Below the pieces are notes generated by a model. It ran no database searches and was not told where the DNA came from. It saw only the letters and a program-made list of their open reading frames with translations. From Alterluteimonas quercicellularis (lineage in GTDB: Bacteria; Pseudomonadota; Gammaproteobacteria; Xanthomonadales; Xanthomonadaceae): a stretch of DNA of 64,000 nucleotides. The position numbers and the translations under genes are program-made. How positions within the stretch are numbered: position 1 is the first letter of the stretch; the number at the start of each line of letters is the position of its first letter. The stretch covers positions 180,035 through 244,034 of the forward strand of contig NZ_JAIWPR010000005.1 of the NCBI RefSeq assembly GCF_021191635.1, read 5' to 3'. Positions 1 to 9,439 of this stretch are shown piece after piece.

Positions 1-3000
1 TGGGCGCGGTGAGCGCGAAGTAGCGCGCGCTGAAGTCGGCCTCGCCCAGGTCGAGGGTGCCGTTGGTGGAGAACGCGATGGTGCCGGGGCTGCGCAGCAC
101 CGCACCGTCGTCGATCCGGATCGCATTGGGCGGCGGGGCCCACTCGCCGGAATCCGAGGTGGGCGGGGCGAAGCGCACGTCGCCGGCGGACACGGCCAGG
201 ATCGCGCCGCCGAGGGGGCGGAGGTCGTCGTAGCTGTCGGAGAACACGTAGCCCGCTGCGGAATCGATGGCCGGACCGGCGGGCTGGGTGGCCTGCAGCG
301 TGGCGCCGCGTTCCACGACGACCCGTTCGCGGCTGGTCAGGAAGATCTGCCCGGCCTGCAGGCTGGCGCCTTCGCGCACCGCGACCTCGCCCAGCGCGCC
401 CTCGAAGACGATGCGCGGACCGAGCGAATGGCCGCCGAGCTGGGGCGCGGCGACCGCGTCGACCAGGCCGAAGAGGCCGCCGACGGTCAGGATGCCCGGC
501 TGGAAGCGCGCCAGGTCCTCGGCGTCGACCGCGGCGAAGCCCTCGCTGGCGTCGGCCGAGGCGCGCTTGATCTCCAGCGCGCCCAGCGAGGTGAGGAACA
601 GGTTGCCGGCGGCGCCGTCGCCGCTGCCGGCCATGCGCACCTCGCCGTCGAAGTCCATCACCCGCCCGGTCGCCATGCCGAAGTCCAGGTGCAGGCTCTG
701 CGCGTCGCGCTCCAGGCGCGGGCGCCGCGCGCCGAAGCGCGCCGCGTCGGCGATCGCGAACTCGGCGTAGGAGGTCTCGTTGTACTGCGAGAAGGTGCGC
801 ACCGCCTCGGCCGGCGTCAGCGTGACCACGGAGGGCAGCGCGTCGCGCACCGACGTGTTGGCGACGCCGAGGAATGCGCTGGCGCGGAACGAGCCGTCGG
901 GCATCGCCACCGCGGCGGCCTCGCGCCCGCCGGCGGCCGGCACCTCGACGCGGAACGCGCCCGGCAGCAGCGCATAGGTGGACGGCATCAGCGTGTAGGT
1001 GCCCGCGGGCAGGCCGCCGACCGCCTCGGTCAGGGTGATCTGGCGGCCGACCTGCGGCGCGCCGGCGCCGGCGTCGGGCGCCACCGGCGCGTAGGCGCCC
1101 GGCATCGAGGGCACGATCGCGTACACCTCGGCGTCGGCGTCGCTGAAGGCGTAGGCCGGGTTGGCGCCGGCCAGCGGCGTGCGCAGCACGTCCACCGAGC
1201 CGCCGCGGCCGGTGAAGAAGCCCGCGCCGAGCAGTTCGCCGCCGCCGGACACGTCGAGGGTCGAGCCGGCTTCCGCCGACAGCGTGACCTGCCCCATCAG
1301 CACGCCGCGCTCCACCGCCTCCAGGGTGGCGCCGCCGCCGGTCGCGGCCCGGTCGTCGAATCCGACCGCCTCGCCGGCGTAGAGGTAGCGCAGGCCGTCG
1401 GCGGTACCGCCGTAGGGCATGCGCAGCCCGGCCGCGCTGGTCGAGGTCAGGCTGCCCTCGCGCAGGGTCACCGCGAACAGCGGATCGCGGTAGAAGCTGT
1501 CCATGTCCGGCGTCTTGCCCAGCACGATGCGGCCCAGCGGCGCGCGCACCACGCCGCCCTGGTCGATCGAGGCCGCCCGCAGCGTCAGCGAGCCGAAGAC
1601 CGAGAACGGCACCGCGGGCGTCTCGCCATGGCCGCGGATGGTCAGCGTGCGCCCGGGATCGAAGTCGTCCGTGTCCGGGTCGAGGACGCCGGCCATCGCC
1701 TGGCCGCTGGCGTGGGTGGTGGGATAGAGCTGCGCGGCGGTCAGCGTCATGTCGCCGGCGGTGCGCAGGTCGCCGTCGGTGAAGCGCAGGTCGCCGCGGC
1801 TGGTCAGGGCCACATGGTCGAAGCCCGCCAGGTCCACCGCCTCGGGCGTCCACTGGCCCGGCGCGAGTTCGCGGTGGACGACGCCGGCGCCGCCGAAGAA
1901 GATCGAGTCGCGCACGTCGATCAGGTCGGCGCGGATCTCCAGGCGCGCGTCGTAGCGCGAACCCGGCGCGTACTGCGTGTAGCCGTCGCCGGTACCGACG
2001 AGCCCGGCGTTCGGCGCGTCGACCAGGTCGCCGCCCATCGTCCGCACCTTGCCGGACAGCAGCACGTGCGGCGCCGCCAGCGCGACCCGGGCGTCGGGCG
2101 TGTCGTCGGACACCGCGAGCAGGCCGCGGCGCAGCGCCAGGCCCTGCGCCAGCGACAGGTCGACGTCGCCCTCGAAGGCGATCACGTCGCGGCTCCACAG
2201 GTCCAGCGTGCCGAAGCCGCCGGCCTCGACCTCATCGGCGCTGATCCGCGCCTGCCCGGCGGCGAGCGCTTCGTGCGCCTCGCCCGGCGCCGCCTCCGCG
2301 GGCAGCGCGCCCTCGGCGCGCGCCTGCGAGACCGTCAGCGTGCGCACGCCGGCGCCGGCGCCCTCGCGGTTCTCCAGCGCCAGGTGCAGCCGGCCGCCGG
2401 CCGCGCCCTCGCCGCCCGCGGCGGCGCGCAGGCGGCCGTCGTTGAGGATCCCGGACAGCGAGCCGAGCTGGATCAGCCCGCCGTCGCCCGCCAGCCGGAC
2501 CGGCCGCGCCGAAGGCGGCAGGCCCTCGGCGAGATCGACCTCGGCGCCGGCGCCGGAGGCGTCGAGCACCGCGCCCTCGCGCACCACCACCGTCGCCCGC
2601 GAGGCATCCAGCAGGTCGCCGTCCACGCGGTCGTAGTCTTCCATGCCGATGCGGATCGCGCCGCCGTCCTGGGCCAGGCCGTAGCGGCGGCCCGCCGCGT
2701 CGCGCGCGGTCCAGGCGCGCCCGGCCGCGTCCAGCACCGCGCGCTCGCCCACCCACAGCGACACGCCCGGGCCGCCGGCCGCCAGCACGCCGGCGGCGCC
2801 GACCGGTGCGCTCAGCAATGCGATGTCGCCGCCGGGCGCCACCAGCGTGCCGTCCACCGTCAGTTGCCGCGCGGCGGCCAGGCGGATCCGCTGTCCGGGA
2901 TCGACCTCGATGCGCGCGCCCTCGCCGACTTCGAGCGAGGCGCCGTGCAGCGACAGGTCGGCGCCTTCGCGCAGGCTCAGGCGCGACGCGGCGGGCGCCT

Positions 3001-6000
3001 CGGCGACCGCCGGCGGCGTCCAGCGCTCCAGCACTTCGTCGGCGGCCGCGCCGCCGGGCGTGGCCAGCGCGCCTTCGCGCAGGCGCAGCCGCGGCATCTC
3101 CACCGCCAGCGCGGTGCCCGGCGCCACCACCAGGCCGGCACGGCTGGCGATGCGGTAGTCGGCGAAACCGCCGGCGAGCAGGTCGGCGTCCAGCCGCAGG
3201 GCCGGGCCGAACGCGATCTCGCGCTCGAAGCGGGCGCCGCGCGGCACCAGCTGGCCGGCCTGGAACGCGACGTCGATCGGCGTCGCGTCCCCGGCCTGCA
3301 GCGCGAGGTCGTAGGGCTGCACGGCGATGCCCTGGGGAAACACCGAGGCCGGGAACACCAGGCCGGCAGGGATCTCGCCGGTGAGCTGCACGCCGGTCCC
3401 GGATGCGAGCACCGTGCCGCCGCTCACCCAGTTGCCGTCGGCGATCACCCACATCCCGTCCGGGACGGTCCATTCGCCGGCCAGGGCCACCGGCGCGGCC
3501 TGCGCGTCGGCGAACAGCCGCGGCATCGGCCGATCGGGGACCACTGTGGAGACCGTGCGCCGCACCGCGATGGGCAGCACCGCACCGGCCGGGATGACGA
3601 GATCGTGCGCCAGCACCAGGTCCGCCGGCGCGGCCGCGCCCGCGTCCAGCACGCCGCTCTCCAGCACCGCGTGCTCGCCGAACACCACCGGCGCCGGCGA
3701 CTGCAGGTCGAGGGTGCCGCCGCCGGCCACGCCGTGCGCGCGGATCGCGCCGTCCAGCACCAGTTCGCGGCCGGGCCGGTCCTGGCCGTCCGCGCCGGGA
3801 TTGGCGACCCGGTCCTCGTTGGCGATCAGGGTCAGGTCGCCGCCGCGGCCACCGGCCAGGCTGCCGTCCGCGCGCAGCGTGGCGCCGGAGGACAGGTCCA
3901 CCAGGCTGCCCTCGCCCAGGCGCACCGATCCCTCCACCATCCGCACCGACAGCGCGCCGCCGTCGATGTGCGCCACCGAGGCGCCGCCGTCGATCGCGCC
4001 GTTGGTCCAGGCGCCCGCGAGGTCGATCGTGGCGCCCTCGCCGAGCGCGAACGCGGCATCGCCGTCGCGCAGCAGGATCAGGTCCCCGATGTCGGAGAAC
4101 GTCGCCACGCGCGCGCGGTTGCTCGCCGACACGCGGCCGCCGCGGATCGTCACGTCGGCGTCGATCGCCACGTCCGGTGCGACCAGCTCCAGCGCGCCGC
4201 CATCGGCCAGGCGCAGCGACGACTCGATGCGCACGCCGTCGGCGCTGGCCAGCGACAGCGCGCCCAGGCTGTCGCGGTTCAGCCGCTGCGCGTCGAGCAG
4301 CACGGTGCCGATGCGGTCCTCGTCGAGCGCGGCCTCCGGGTCGAGCCCGCTGGCGACGTCGTCGAACGCGCCCACGACCACGCGGCTGGCGTGCGGCGCG
4401 TCCGCGCCGCGCGCATTGACCGCGCCGATCGCCAGCGCGCCGGCGCGGGCGACCGCGGTCTGCGCCTGCCGGTCGCCGTCCACGCCGGCATCGCGCGCGC
4501 GGGTCTGCCGCGCGCCCTCGAACACCGACGCCTCGATCCGCCCCTCCAGCACCGCGGTCGGCGCATCGACCACCAGCGTGCCGGCGTCGCGGCCGACGGT
4601 GTAGCCGTTCTCCAGCCGCTGCGCGGGCGCCAGCAGCGCGCTGTGGTGGCGATCGCTCACGCCCCAGCGCTCGTGGCGGGACTCGAAGCCCGTGTACACG
4701 CCGTCGTAGGCCAGGTGCGCGGGCGCGTCCTGCAGCGCGTGGATGCGGCCGTCGCGGTCGCGCAGCCAGGTCTGCTGGACGTAGCCGGTCCGCACGTCGA
4801 GCGCGCCGCCGGCGATGTTGACCGTGGAGCCCGCCTGCGCGACCACCTCGGCGCCGCCCAGCGTCACCGTGCCGCCCTGCGCCGCCCACTCGCCGATCGA
4901 GCGGCCCTGGTTGCCCAGCCAGCCGCCGACCTCCAGCAGCCCGCCGGCTGCGTACCAGCGGTCCGAGGCGTAGCCGCCGGTGCCGGCCGGCACGTGGATC
5001 AGGTCGCGGCGGTCGACCCACATGACGCTGTTCTGCAACCGGCCGCTGTCGCGGTTGTGCGGCGAGTCGCGCAGCTCGTTGCCCTGCACGTTCACCCGCA
5101 CGGTGTTGCTCTCCATCGCCACCTGCACGCCGACCGCACCGGAGACATCGAGCTGCGCGCGGTCGGCCACGAAGGCGCGGCGCCCCGCCTCGACGGCGAT
5201 CTGCCCGCCGGTGGCGAGCGTCAGCGAGCCGCCCTCGAAGACCGCGTCGCCGCCGGTGACGATCTCCACCCGCGACAGGTCGCGGCGGTCGGACCCGCGC
5301 GCGTAGTGGTCGAAGCGGCCGGGATCGGTCTGCATCCGCAGGCGGTCCTGCGCCGCCGACTCGGCGATCAGCGCATCGCGGCGGCTGTCGAGCGCGGTGG
5401 TCTCGCCGTCGTCCTCGATCAGCACCGCGGTCGTGGCGCCTTCGCCGAGACGCACGCGGCCCTGCGCGTCGGAGGCGGCGTTGAGCAGGTGGACGGTGCC
5501 GCGCGCGTCGACCGTGGTGGTCGCCACCGCGACGCCGTCCTGGCGCACGTCGCCGCCGGTCAGGGTGATATCGCCCTCGCGCGCCTGGATCAGGCCCGCG
5601 TTGCGCACCGCGCCCGCGCCCGCGTCCGCGCCGGGCGCGCGCAGCGCGGCGACCTCGTGGCCGCGCGTGGTCGACGCGGTATTGCCCTCGGTGCCCACGC
5701 CGCGGCGGATCAGGAAGTCCTCGCCGGCCGCCATCAGGGTCTGCCCGCGGCGGGTGGCGATCTCGCCGGCGTTCTCCACCTCGCGCCCGAGCAGCAGCAC
5801 GTAGCCGCCGCCCTGGGTGACCGAGGCCGGCTCGCGGGTGGCGATCCGCGCGCCCGCCTCGACCGTCACCGCGCCGCCGGCGTCGGCGAAGGCCGCGGCG
5901 CCCTCGGCCCCGTACAGGCCGCGCTCGCGGAACTGGGCGTCGTCGATGCGGGCCGCGGCCGCCACCAGGTTGCGCACGTTGACCTGGCTGGCGCCGTCGA

Positions 6001-6688
6001 ACACCACGCCGTTGCGATTGACGACCAGCACCGTGCCGTCGGCCTCGATCCGGCCGTGGATCTGCGAGGGCCGCGCGGCGGGATCGTTGATCCGGTTGAG
6101 CACCGCCCAGTCGGCTTCCTGCCGGAACGACACCGTGGTGTCGCGGCCGACGTTGAAGGTCTCCCAGTTGAGCACGGCGCGCTCGCCGGTCTGCTCGATG
6201 TCCACCGCCACCCGGCCGTCGCGCTGCGACTGCACCGGCGCCTTGGCGTTGTGCCAGCCGGCGGTGAGCGCGTTCTCGTCGACCTTCAGCCCGCCCTCGC
6301 CGAGGCCGTCGGGCACGGTGCCGGGCCGCGCCAGCGCGGCCTCGCGCGCCTGCGCCTGCAGGCGCTGCTGCATCGCGATGGCCTGCGCGGCCGCGCCGAG
6401 GTTGTCGATCGAGGTCTGCAGGCGTTCGCGCGCCGCCTCGGACTGCCGCTGCGGCCCGCCGAGCGAGGCGGCCGGGTCGCCGTTCGGGAGCCGCCCGGTG
6501 CGCGCGGCCGCGTCCTGCACCGCGCCCTTGTTGGCGAACCAGCCGGCGCTGAAGGGCTGCTGCGCCTGCGCGGCGCCCACCGTGCCGCCGGCCAGCAGCA
6601 ACGCCGCGATCGCGCGCGACAGCGGATGCGCGACCAGGCGCCGGCGGACGATTCGGGACGGGGACGCCGGGACGCTGCGCATCGACAT
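1..6688 (-). CDS. TpsA: giant two-partner-secretion exoprotein (filamentous haemagglutinin type), 3' end outside window
   Basis: About 2229 codons are visible and the frame is still open at the left edge, so the C-terminus is missing. The start (MSMRSVPAS) gives an Arg-rich extended signal peptide ending near AAQA at residue 42. The TPS domain lies around residues 120-300: NWETFNVGRDTTVSF is followed by VNRNGVVFDGASQVNVRN, which matches the NPNG(I)-type secretion signal read by TpsB. The rest is a long series of short beta-helix-like repeats rich in DGG, GAxL and AGG, as in haemagglutinin-like adhesins. No Cys-rich or toxin domain is visible in the part present. Upstream lie a FecR-like regulator and ECF sigma factor, and the TpsB partner is about 8 kb away on the same strand. 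The family makes secreted adhesins or exoproteins. By context it is a PdtA-like protein of a PUMA3-type system. The function as adhesin is inferred. Confidence 0.9.
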   Translation of the reverse strand, partial: MSMRSVPASPSRIVRRRLVAHPLSRAIAALLLAGGTVGAAQAQQPFSAGWFANKGAVQDAAARTGRLPNGDPAASLGGPQRQSEAARERLQTSIDNLGAAAQAIAMQQRLQAQAREAALARPGTVPDGLGEGGLKVDENALTAGWHNAKAPVQSQRDGRVAVDIEQTGERAVLNWETFNVGRDTTVSFRQEADWAVLNRINDPAARPSQIHGRIEADGTVLVVNRNGVVFDGASQVNVRNLVAAAARIDDAQFRERGLYGAEGAAAFADAGGAVTVEAGARIATREPASVTQGGGYVLLLGREVENAGEIATRRGQTLMAAGEDFLIRRGVGTEGNTASTTRGHEVAALRAPGADAGAGAVRNAGLIQAREGDITLTGGDVRQDGVAVATTTVDARGTVHLLNAASDAQGRVRLGEGATTAVLIEDDGETTALDSRRDALIAESAAQDRLRMQTDPGRFDHYARGSDRRDLSRVEIVTGGDAVFEGGSLTLATGGQIAVEAGRRAFVADRAQLDVSGAVGVQVAMESNTVRVNVQGNELRDSPHNRDSGRLQNSVMWVDRRDLIHVPAGTGGYASDRWYAAGGLLEVGGWLGNQGRSIGEWAAQGGTVTLGGAEVVAQAGSTVNIAGGALDVRTGYVQQTWLRDRDGRIHALQDAPAHLAYDGVYTGFESRHERWGVSDRHHSALLAPAQRLENGYTVGRDAGTLVVDAPTAVLEGRIEASVFEGARQTRARDAGVDGDRQAQTAVARAGALAIGAVNARGADAPHASRVVVGAFDDVASGLDPEAALDEDRIGTVLLDAQRLNRDSLGALSLASADGVRIESSLRLADGGALELVAPDVAIDADVTIRGGRVSASNRARVATFSDIGDLILLRDGDAAFALGEGATIDLAGAWTNGAIDGGASVAHIDGGALSVRMVEGSVRLGEGSLVDLSSGATLRADGSLAGGRGGDLTLIANEDRVANPGADGQDRPGRELVLDGAIRAHGVAGGGTLDLQSPAPVVFGEHAVLESGVLDAGAAAPADLVLAHDLVIPAGAVLPIAVRRTVSTVVPDRPMPRLFADAQAAPVALAGEWTVPDGMWVIADGNWVSGGTVLASGTGVQLTGEIPAGLVFPASVFPQGIAVQPYDLALQAGDATPIDVAFQAGQLVPRGARFEREIAFGPALRLDADLLAGGFADYRIASRAGLVVAPGTALAVEMPRLRLREGALATPGGAAADEVLERWTPPAVAEAPAASRLSLREGADLSLHGASLEVGEGARIEVDPGQRIRLAAARQLTVDGTLVAPGGDIALLSAPVGAAGVLAAGGPGVSLWVGERAVLDAAGRAWTARDAAGRRYGLAQDGGAIRIGMEDYDRVDGDLLDASRATVVVREGAVLDASGAGAEVDLAEGLPPSARPVRLAGDGGLIQLGSLSGILNDGRLRAAAGGEGAAGGRLHLALENREGAGAGVRTLTVSQARAEGALPAEAAPGEAHEALAAGQARISADEVEAGGFGTLDLWSRDVIAFEGDVDLSLAQGLALRRGLLAVSDDTPDARVALAAPHVLLSGKVRTMGGDLVDAPNAGLVGTGDGYTQYAPGSRYDARLEIRADLIDVRDSIFFGGAGVVHRELAPGQWTPEAVDLAGFDHVALTSRGDLRFTDGDLRTAGDMTLTAAQLYPTTHASGQAMAGVLDPDTDDFDPGRTLTIRGHGETPAVPFSVFGSLTLRAASIDQGGVVRAPLGRIVLGKTPDMDSFYRDPLFAVTLREGSLTSTSAAGLRMPYGGTADGLRYLYAGEAVGFDDRAATGGGATLEAVERGVLMGQVTLSAEAGSTLDVSGGGELLGAGFFTGRGGSVDVLRTPLAGANPAYAFSDADAEVYAIVPSMPGAYAPVAPDAGAGAPQVGRQITLTEAVGGLPAGTYTLMPSTYALLPGAFRVEVPAAGGREAAAVAMPDGSFRASAFLGVANTSVRDALPSVVTLTPAEAVRTFSQYNETSYAEFAIADAARFGARRPRLERDAQSLHLDFGMATGRVMDFDGEVRMAGSGDGAAGNLFLTSLGALEIKRASADASEGFAAVDAEDLARFQPGILTVGGLFGLVDAVAAPQLGGHSLGPRIVFEGALGEVAVREGASLQAGQIFLTSRERVVVERGATLQATQPAGPAIDSAAGYVFSDSYDDLRPLGGAILAVSAGDVRFAPPTSDSGEWAPPPNAIRIDDGAVLRSPGTIAFSTNGTLDLGEADFSARYFALTAP

Positions 6689-6730
6689 GCTCTCTCGCTG
6701 GGGTCGGGGGCGGCGGCGCCGCGAGGCGCC

Positions 6731-6760
6731 CGCCCTGTACCCCTATCGACGCTCGCGCCC
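6731..6760 (-). promoter_or_regulatory. Candidate ECF-sigma promoter of tpsA
   Basis: Read on the minus strand, GCGAGCGTCGATAGGGGTAC followed by AGGGCG resembles the elements upstream of tpsB and fecR. It is the weakest of the three copies. It lies about 45-70 bases upstream of the TpsA start in the 123-bp gap after fecR. Sigma specificity is inferred. Confidence 0.35.
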
Positions 6761-6811
6761 CGCGCACCCCGCAAAGCGCCGGGCGCGTTGGGCAGCGTCA
6801 ACAGGCCCGAG

Positions 6812-7795
6812 TCAGCCCAGCAGCACCACGTCGCCCGGCAGCCGGGCGGCGCGCGCGGAGAAGGCGCGCTGGATCTGGGCCACCACCGTGTCCATGTCGG
6901 CGGTGGAGAACCGCCCGCTGACCGACTGCCGCTGCAGGCGGCGGCCCACCAGCACCACCCGGCCCGGGCGGTAGCGGTTGATCTCGGCGACCGCCTCGGG
7001 CAGCGGCGTGTCGCGGAACACGATCACCCCGCCGCGCCAGGCCGAGTCCAGCGCCGGGTCGGCCGGCGCCACCGCCTGCAGCCCGGCGGCGTCGTAGTCC
7101 ACGCGCTGGCCCGCGAGCAGGGTGCACAGGCGCTCGCCGCGCCGCACGTCCACGCGCCCGGCCAGGCAGGTGACGCGGGTGCGGCCGTCGAGGTGGCGCA
7201 CCTCGAAGCGCGCCGGCAGCGTGGCGACCGCGTCGCCGGCGCCCGCGCGCACGCGGAAGCGGCCGGGCGCCGCGTCCGGGGCTTCGATGGCCGCCTCGCC
7301 CGACAGCAGCGCCACGCCGGCCTCGCCGTCCGCCGCCAGCAGGGCGACGCGGGTCTGCGTGTTCATCGCCAGCTCCACCCGCCCCGGCAGCCGCACGCGG
7401 CGCTGCTCGCCGGTGGCGGTACGGTAGTCGGCGTCCCATTCCGACCACGGCGCCCACAGCCGCAGCGGCGGGTGCACCGCGAGCGCGACCGCGCCGGCCG
7501 CGGACGCGGCGACCAGCCCGCCGAGGAACGCGCGCCGGCTCAGCTGCGGACCGCGCGCCGCGCCGGTCGCGGACGCGCGCGCCTGCAGCAGCTCGCCGGC
7601 CGGGCCGAGGTCGCGCCACAGCCGCCGCGCCTCGTCGAAGGCCGCGCGGTGCGCCGGGTCCTGCGCGCACCAGCGGCGCAGCGCCTGCGCGTCGGCGTCG
7701 GTGGCGTCGCCCGAGGCCAGCCGGCGGATCCACGCGTCGGCCTCGCGGCGCAGCCGCGCCGCCTTGGCGTCGTCGCTCGATCCGGAAACGCTCAT
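6812..7795 (-). CDS. FecR-type anti-sigma/sigma regulator (VreR-like)
   Basis: This 327-residue protein has a cytoplasmic DUF4880-like N-terminus (about residues 10-60: ADAWIRRLASGDATDADAQA, WRDLGP). One membrane segment follows (RRAFLGGLVAASAAGAVALAV, around 90-110, preceded by twin arginines). Then come a periplasmic FecR domain (about 125-230) and a C-terminal DUF4974/STN-like tail (FRDTPLPEAVAEINRY). FecR proteins hold an ECF sigma factor and release it when an outer-membrane or periplasmic STN partner signals. The start was placed at MSVSGSS because the frame above it is non-coding-like. It sits downstream of the ECF sigma gene but separated by 360 bp, and has its own promoter-like motif about 70 bases upstream. 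TpsA follows after 123 bp. Confidence 0.87.
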   Translation of the reverse strand: MSVSGSSDDAKAARLRREADAWIRRLASGDATDADAQALRRWCAQDPAHRAAFDEARRLWRDLGPAGELLQARASATGAARGPQLSRRAFLGGLVAASAAGAVALAVHPPLRLWAPWSEWDADYRTATGEQRRVRLPGRVELAMNTQTRVALLAADGEAGVALLSGEAAIEAPDAAPGRFRVRAGAGDAVATLPARFEVRHLDGRTRVTCLAGRVDVRRGERLCTLLAGQRVDYDAAGLQAVAPADPALDSAWRGGVIVFRDTPLPEAVAEINRYRPGRVVLVGRRLQRQSVSGRFSTADMDTVVAQIQRAFSARAARLPGDVVLLG

Positions 7796-8155
7796 GCCGC
7801 CACCCGTCCTCACGCCCGCCGCGCCGCCTTCCCGGGACGGCGCCCGCAGGCCCTGTTCACCAAGACGTTCCGGTGGCGCCGACGCCGCATTCCCGGCGCT
7901 GCCGGACCGCACGCCCGCCGTGCCGCCGGGGCCCGCGCCCCGTTCGGACCTTGTCGCCAGCGCCGCCGGATGGCGCATGGCGGCGCGTGGCACGCGCAGT
8001 GTACGTGGGGGTCGTGCGCACGGGTGCCCGCCATCCGCGGCGGCCACCCCGAGGATCTTCGACGCGCCGATGCCGGCGACCGCTGCAGGCGATGCTTCCT
8101 CCCGAGCGCGGCGCGCGCATCGTCCGCCAAGCGCAGCGGGCACTCGGGCAGGCGA
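7796..8155. other. Gap of 360 bp between the ECF sigma gene and fecR: no gene
   Basis: No convincing coding frame is present on either strand. Its only recognisable content is the promoter-like motif at 7862-7879, about 70 bases ahead of fecR. The gap separates vreA-vreI from vreR-tpsA, so fecR and tpsA can be driven separately. Confidence 0.6.
7862..7879 (-). promoter_or_regulatory. Candidate ECF-sigma promoter of fecR
   Basis: The minus strand reads GCGCCACCGGAACGTCTT, nearly identical to the copy upstream of tpsB except for one inserted C. The similarity continues downstream (AACAG-GGCC versus AAGAGCGGCC). It ends 67 bases before the fecR start. GGAAC is a typical -35 core for ECF sigma factors. 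Assignment to the neighbouring sigma factor is inferred. Confidence 0.45.
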
Positions 8156-8653
8156 TCAACGCCCCACGCGGGACGCGCAGTACGCCTGCGCCTTCTGCAG
8201 TTCGAGCTCCACCAGGCGCAGCGAGATGCCCATCCGCCGCGCCACCTCCGGCTGCGTCAGCCGCTCCACGCGCACCGCCAGCAGGATGCGCCGGCGCCGC
8301 GCCGGCATCTCCTCCATCGCCTGCACCAGCGCCTCCAGGTCCGAGCGCGCGCCGGCCGATTCGGCCGGGCCCGGCGCCGGGTCCGGCACCTCCAGCAGGT
8401 CGTCCACCTCGCGCAGGCTCAGCCGGCGGCCGGCGGCCCGGCGCTGGTCGACGGAGGCGTTCATCGCCATCCGGAACAGGTAGCTCCACGGACTGGCCAC
8501 GGTGCCGGCGATCTGCCGCGTCGACAGCCGCAGCCAGGTCTCCTGCAGCGCGTCGCCGGCCATGTCGTCCGAGCCCAGCCGCTGGGCCAGCCGCCGCCGC
8601 AGGTCGTCGTAGCGCGACGTCAGGAACGCCTGCAGCCCGGCGCCGGCGCTCAC
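8156..8653 (-). CDS. ECF RNA polymerase sigma factor (VreI/FecI-like)
   Basis: This 165-residue ECF sigma factor starts with GTG at 8653, which overlaps the stop of the upstream STN gene by four bases (GTGA), so translation is probably coupled. The sigma-2 region spans about residues 10-75 (DLRRRLAQRLGSDDMAGDAL, PWSYLFRMAMNASVDQRRA). The sigma-4 region spans about 105-160 (MPARRRRILLAVRVERLTQP, VARRMGISLRLVELELQKA). It would direct RNA polymerase to the surface-signalling regulon and be kept inactive by the FecR-like protein. Probable targets are tpsA, tpsB and fecR, judged by a shared motif upstream of each. An iron role is not indicated: there is no siderophore receptor here. Confidence 0.9.
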   Translation of the reverse strand: MSAGAGLQAFLTSRYDDLRRRLAQRLGSDDMAGDALQETWLRLSTRQIAGTVASPWSYLFRMAMNASVDQRRAAGRRLSLREVDDLLEVPDPAPGPAESAGARSDLEALVQAMEEMPARRRRILLAVRVERLTQPEVARRMGISLRLVELELQKAQAYCASRVGR

Positions 8654-9387
8654 GGCCCGCAGCCCTCGCCCGCCGCGGCCGCAGCCGGCGCCGGGCAGTT
8701 CCAGTCGTAGCCGGCGCCGCGCGGCAGCACCAGCAGGGTGAACGGCTGCGCGACCCCGTCCGGCAGCGCGGCGCCCAGTTCGAGCCCGCGCAGCGCGGCG
8801 TGCACCGCCGCCTCCAGCGCGGGATCGCCGCCGGCGTCCAGCAGCGCCGAGCGCTGCAGTCGCCCGGCATGGTCGAACCACAGCTGCAATGCCAGGCGGT
8901 GCCTGCCCTCGGCCAGCCGCGGGCAGGCGCAGACGCGCGCGGCGACCTGCCGCTGGACCAGGCCGTAGTAGCGGTCGCCGTCGCCGGCCGGCGGCACGGC
9001 GGGGGGCGCCGCCGGCGCGGCCTGCGCGAGCACCAGCGCATCGGTGCCCACGCGCCGCGCGGCCAGGCCGCTGCCTTCGAGCAGCCGGGCCAGCGCGTCG
9101 TCGGGCGGCAGGCGGCCGCGCACGCCCGGCGAGGCCAGGCCCGCGGTCAGCGCGCTGTCGTAGAGGACCGACTGGCCGGTGGCGGCGCCGAACGCCTCGA
9201 TGGCGCGGGCCAGCGGCTGCGGCGGGATGTCGAAGGCGACGCAGCCGGCGCAGTCCGCGCCGGCAGCCAATGCCGGTGCCTCCCGTTCCGTGGGGCTGTC
9301 CGTCGCATGCGCCCGCACCAACGGAACGGCCGACGCCGCCATCGCCACGACTCCATAGAAGATCCATGCAGAACGGACCGCGGCCAT
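8650..9387 (-). CDS. STN-domain signalling protein with TonB-like C-terminus, no beta-barrel (VreA-like)
   Basis: This 245-residue exported protein has a signal peptide (AWIFYGVVAMAASAVPLVRA). An STN domain follows at about residues 48-118 (FDIPPQPLARAIEAFGAATG, LPPDDALARLLEGSGL). The C-terminal TonB-like domain is at about 150-225 (HRLALQLWFDHAGRLQRSAL, FTLLVLP). It has no plug or outer-membrane barrel, unlike FecA-type signal receptors. The same unusual architecture is known for VreA of the P. aeruginosa PUMA3 system. It should carry a periplasmic signal to the FecR-like protein. The start at MAAVRSAW lies 53 bases downstream of a Pho box, which predicts induction by phosphate starvation. 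Confidence 0.85.
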   Translation of the reverse strand: MAAVRSAWIFYGVVAMAASAVPLVRAHATDSPTEREAPALAAGADCAGCVAFDIPPQPLARAIEAFGAATGQSVLYDSALTAGLASPGVRGRLPPDDALARLLEGSGLAARRVGTDALVLAQAAPAAPPAVPPAGDGDRYYGLVQRQVAARVCACPRLAEGRHRLALQLWFDHAGRLQRSALLDAGGDPALEAAVHAALRGLELGAALPDGVAQPFTLLVLPRGAGYDWNCPAPAAAAAGEGCGP

Positions 9388-9439
9388 TGCGACGCCCTGG
9401 TCGTCCCCGCTTCCGCAGCCCACACGGTAGGCAAGCGCA

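Noticed and set aside
2232..6767. A minus-strand open frame of 1511 codons
   Set aside because: It is shifted one base from the TpsA frame; the TpsA frame has the signal peptide and TPS domain, while this one is Arg/Gly-rich noise.
428..8710. A plus-strand open frame of 2760 codons
   Set aside because: It is antisense to TpsA, FecR and the sigma factor. The composition is low-complexity (His/Arg/Ala/Gly-rich) with no domain; such stop-free antisense frames are usual in very GC-rich genes.
6812..9387. An iron/siderophore FecIRA system
   Set aside because: The STN protein lacks a TonB-dependent barrel and no siderophore genes are near; a Pho box and TPS genes point to the PUMA3 type.
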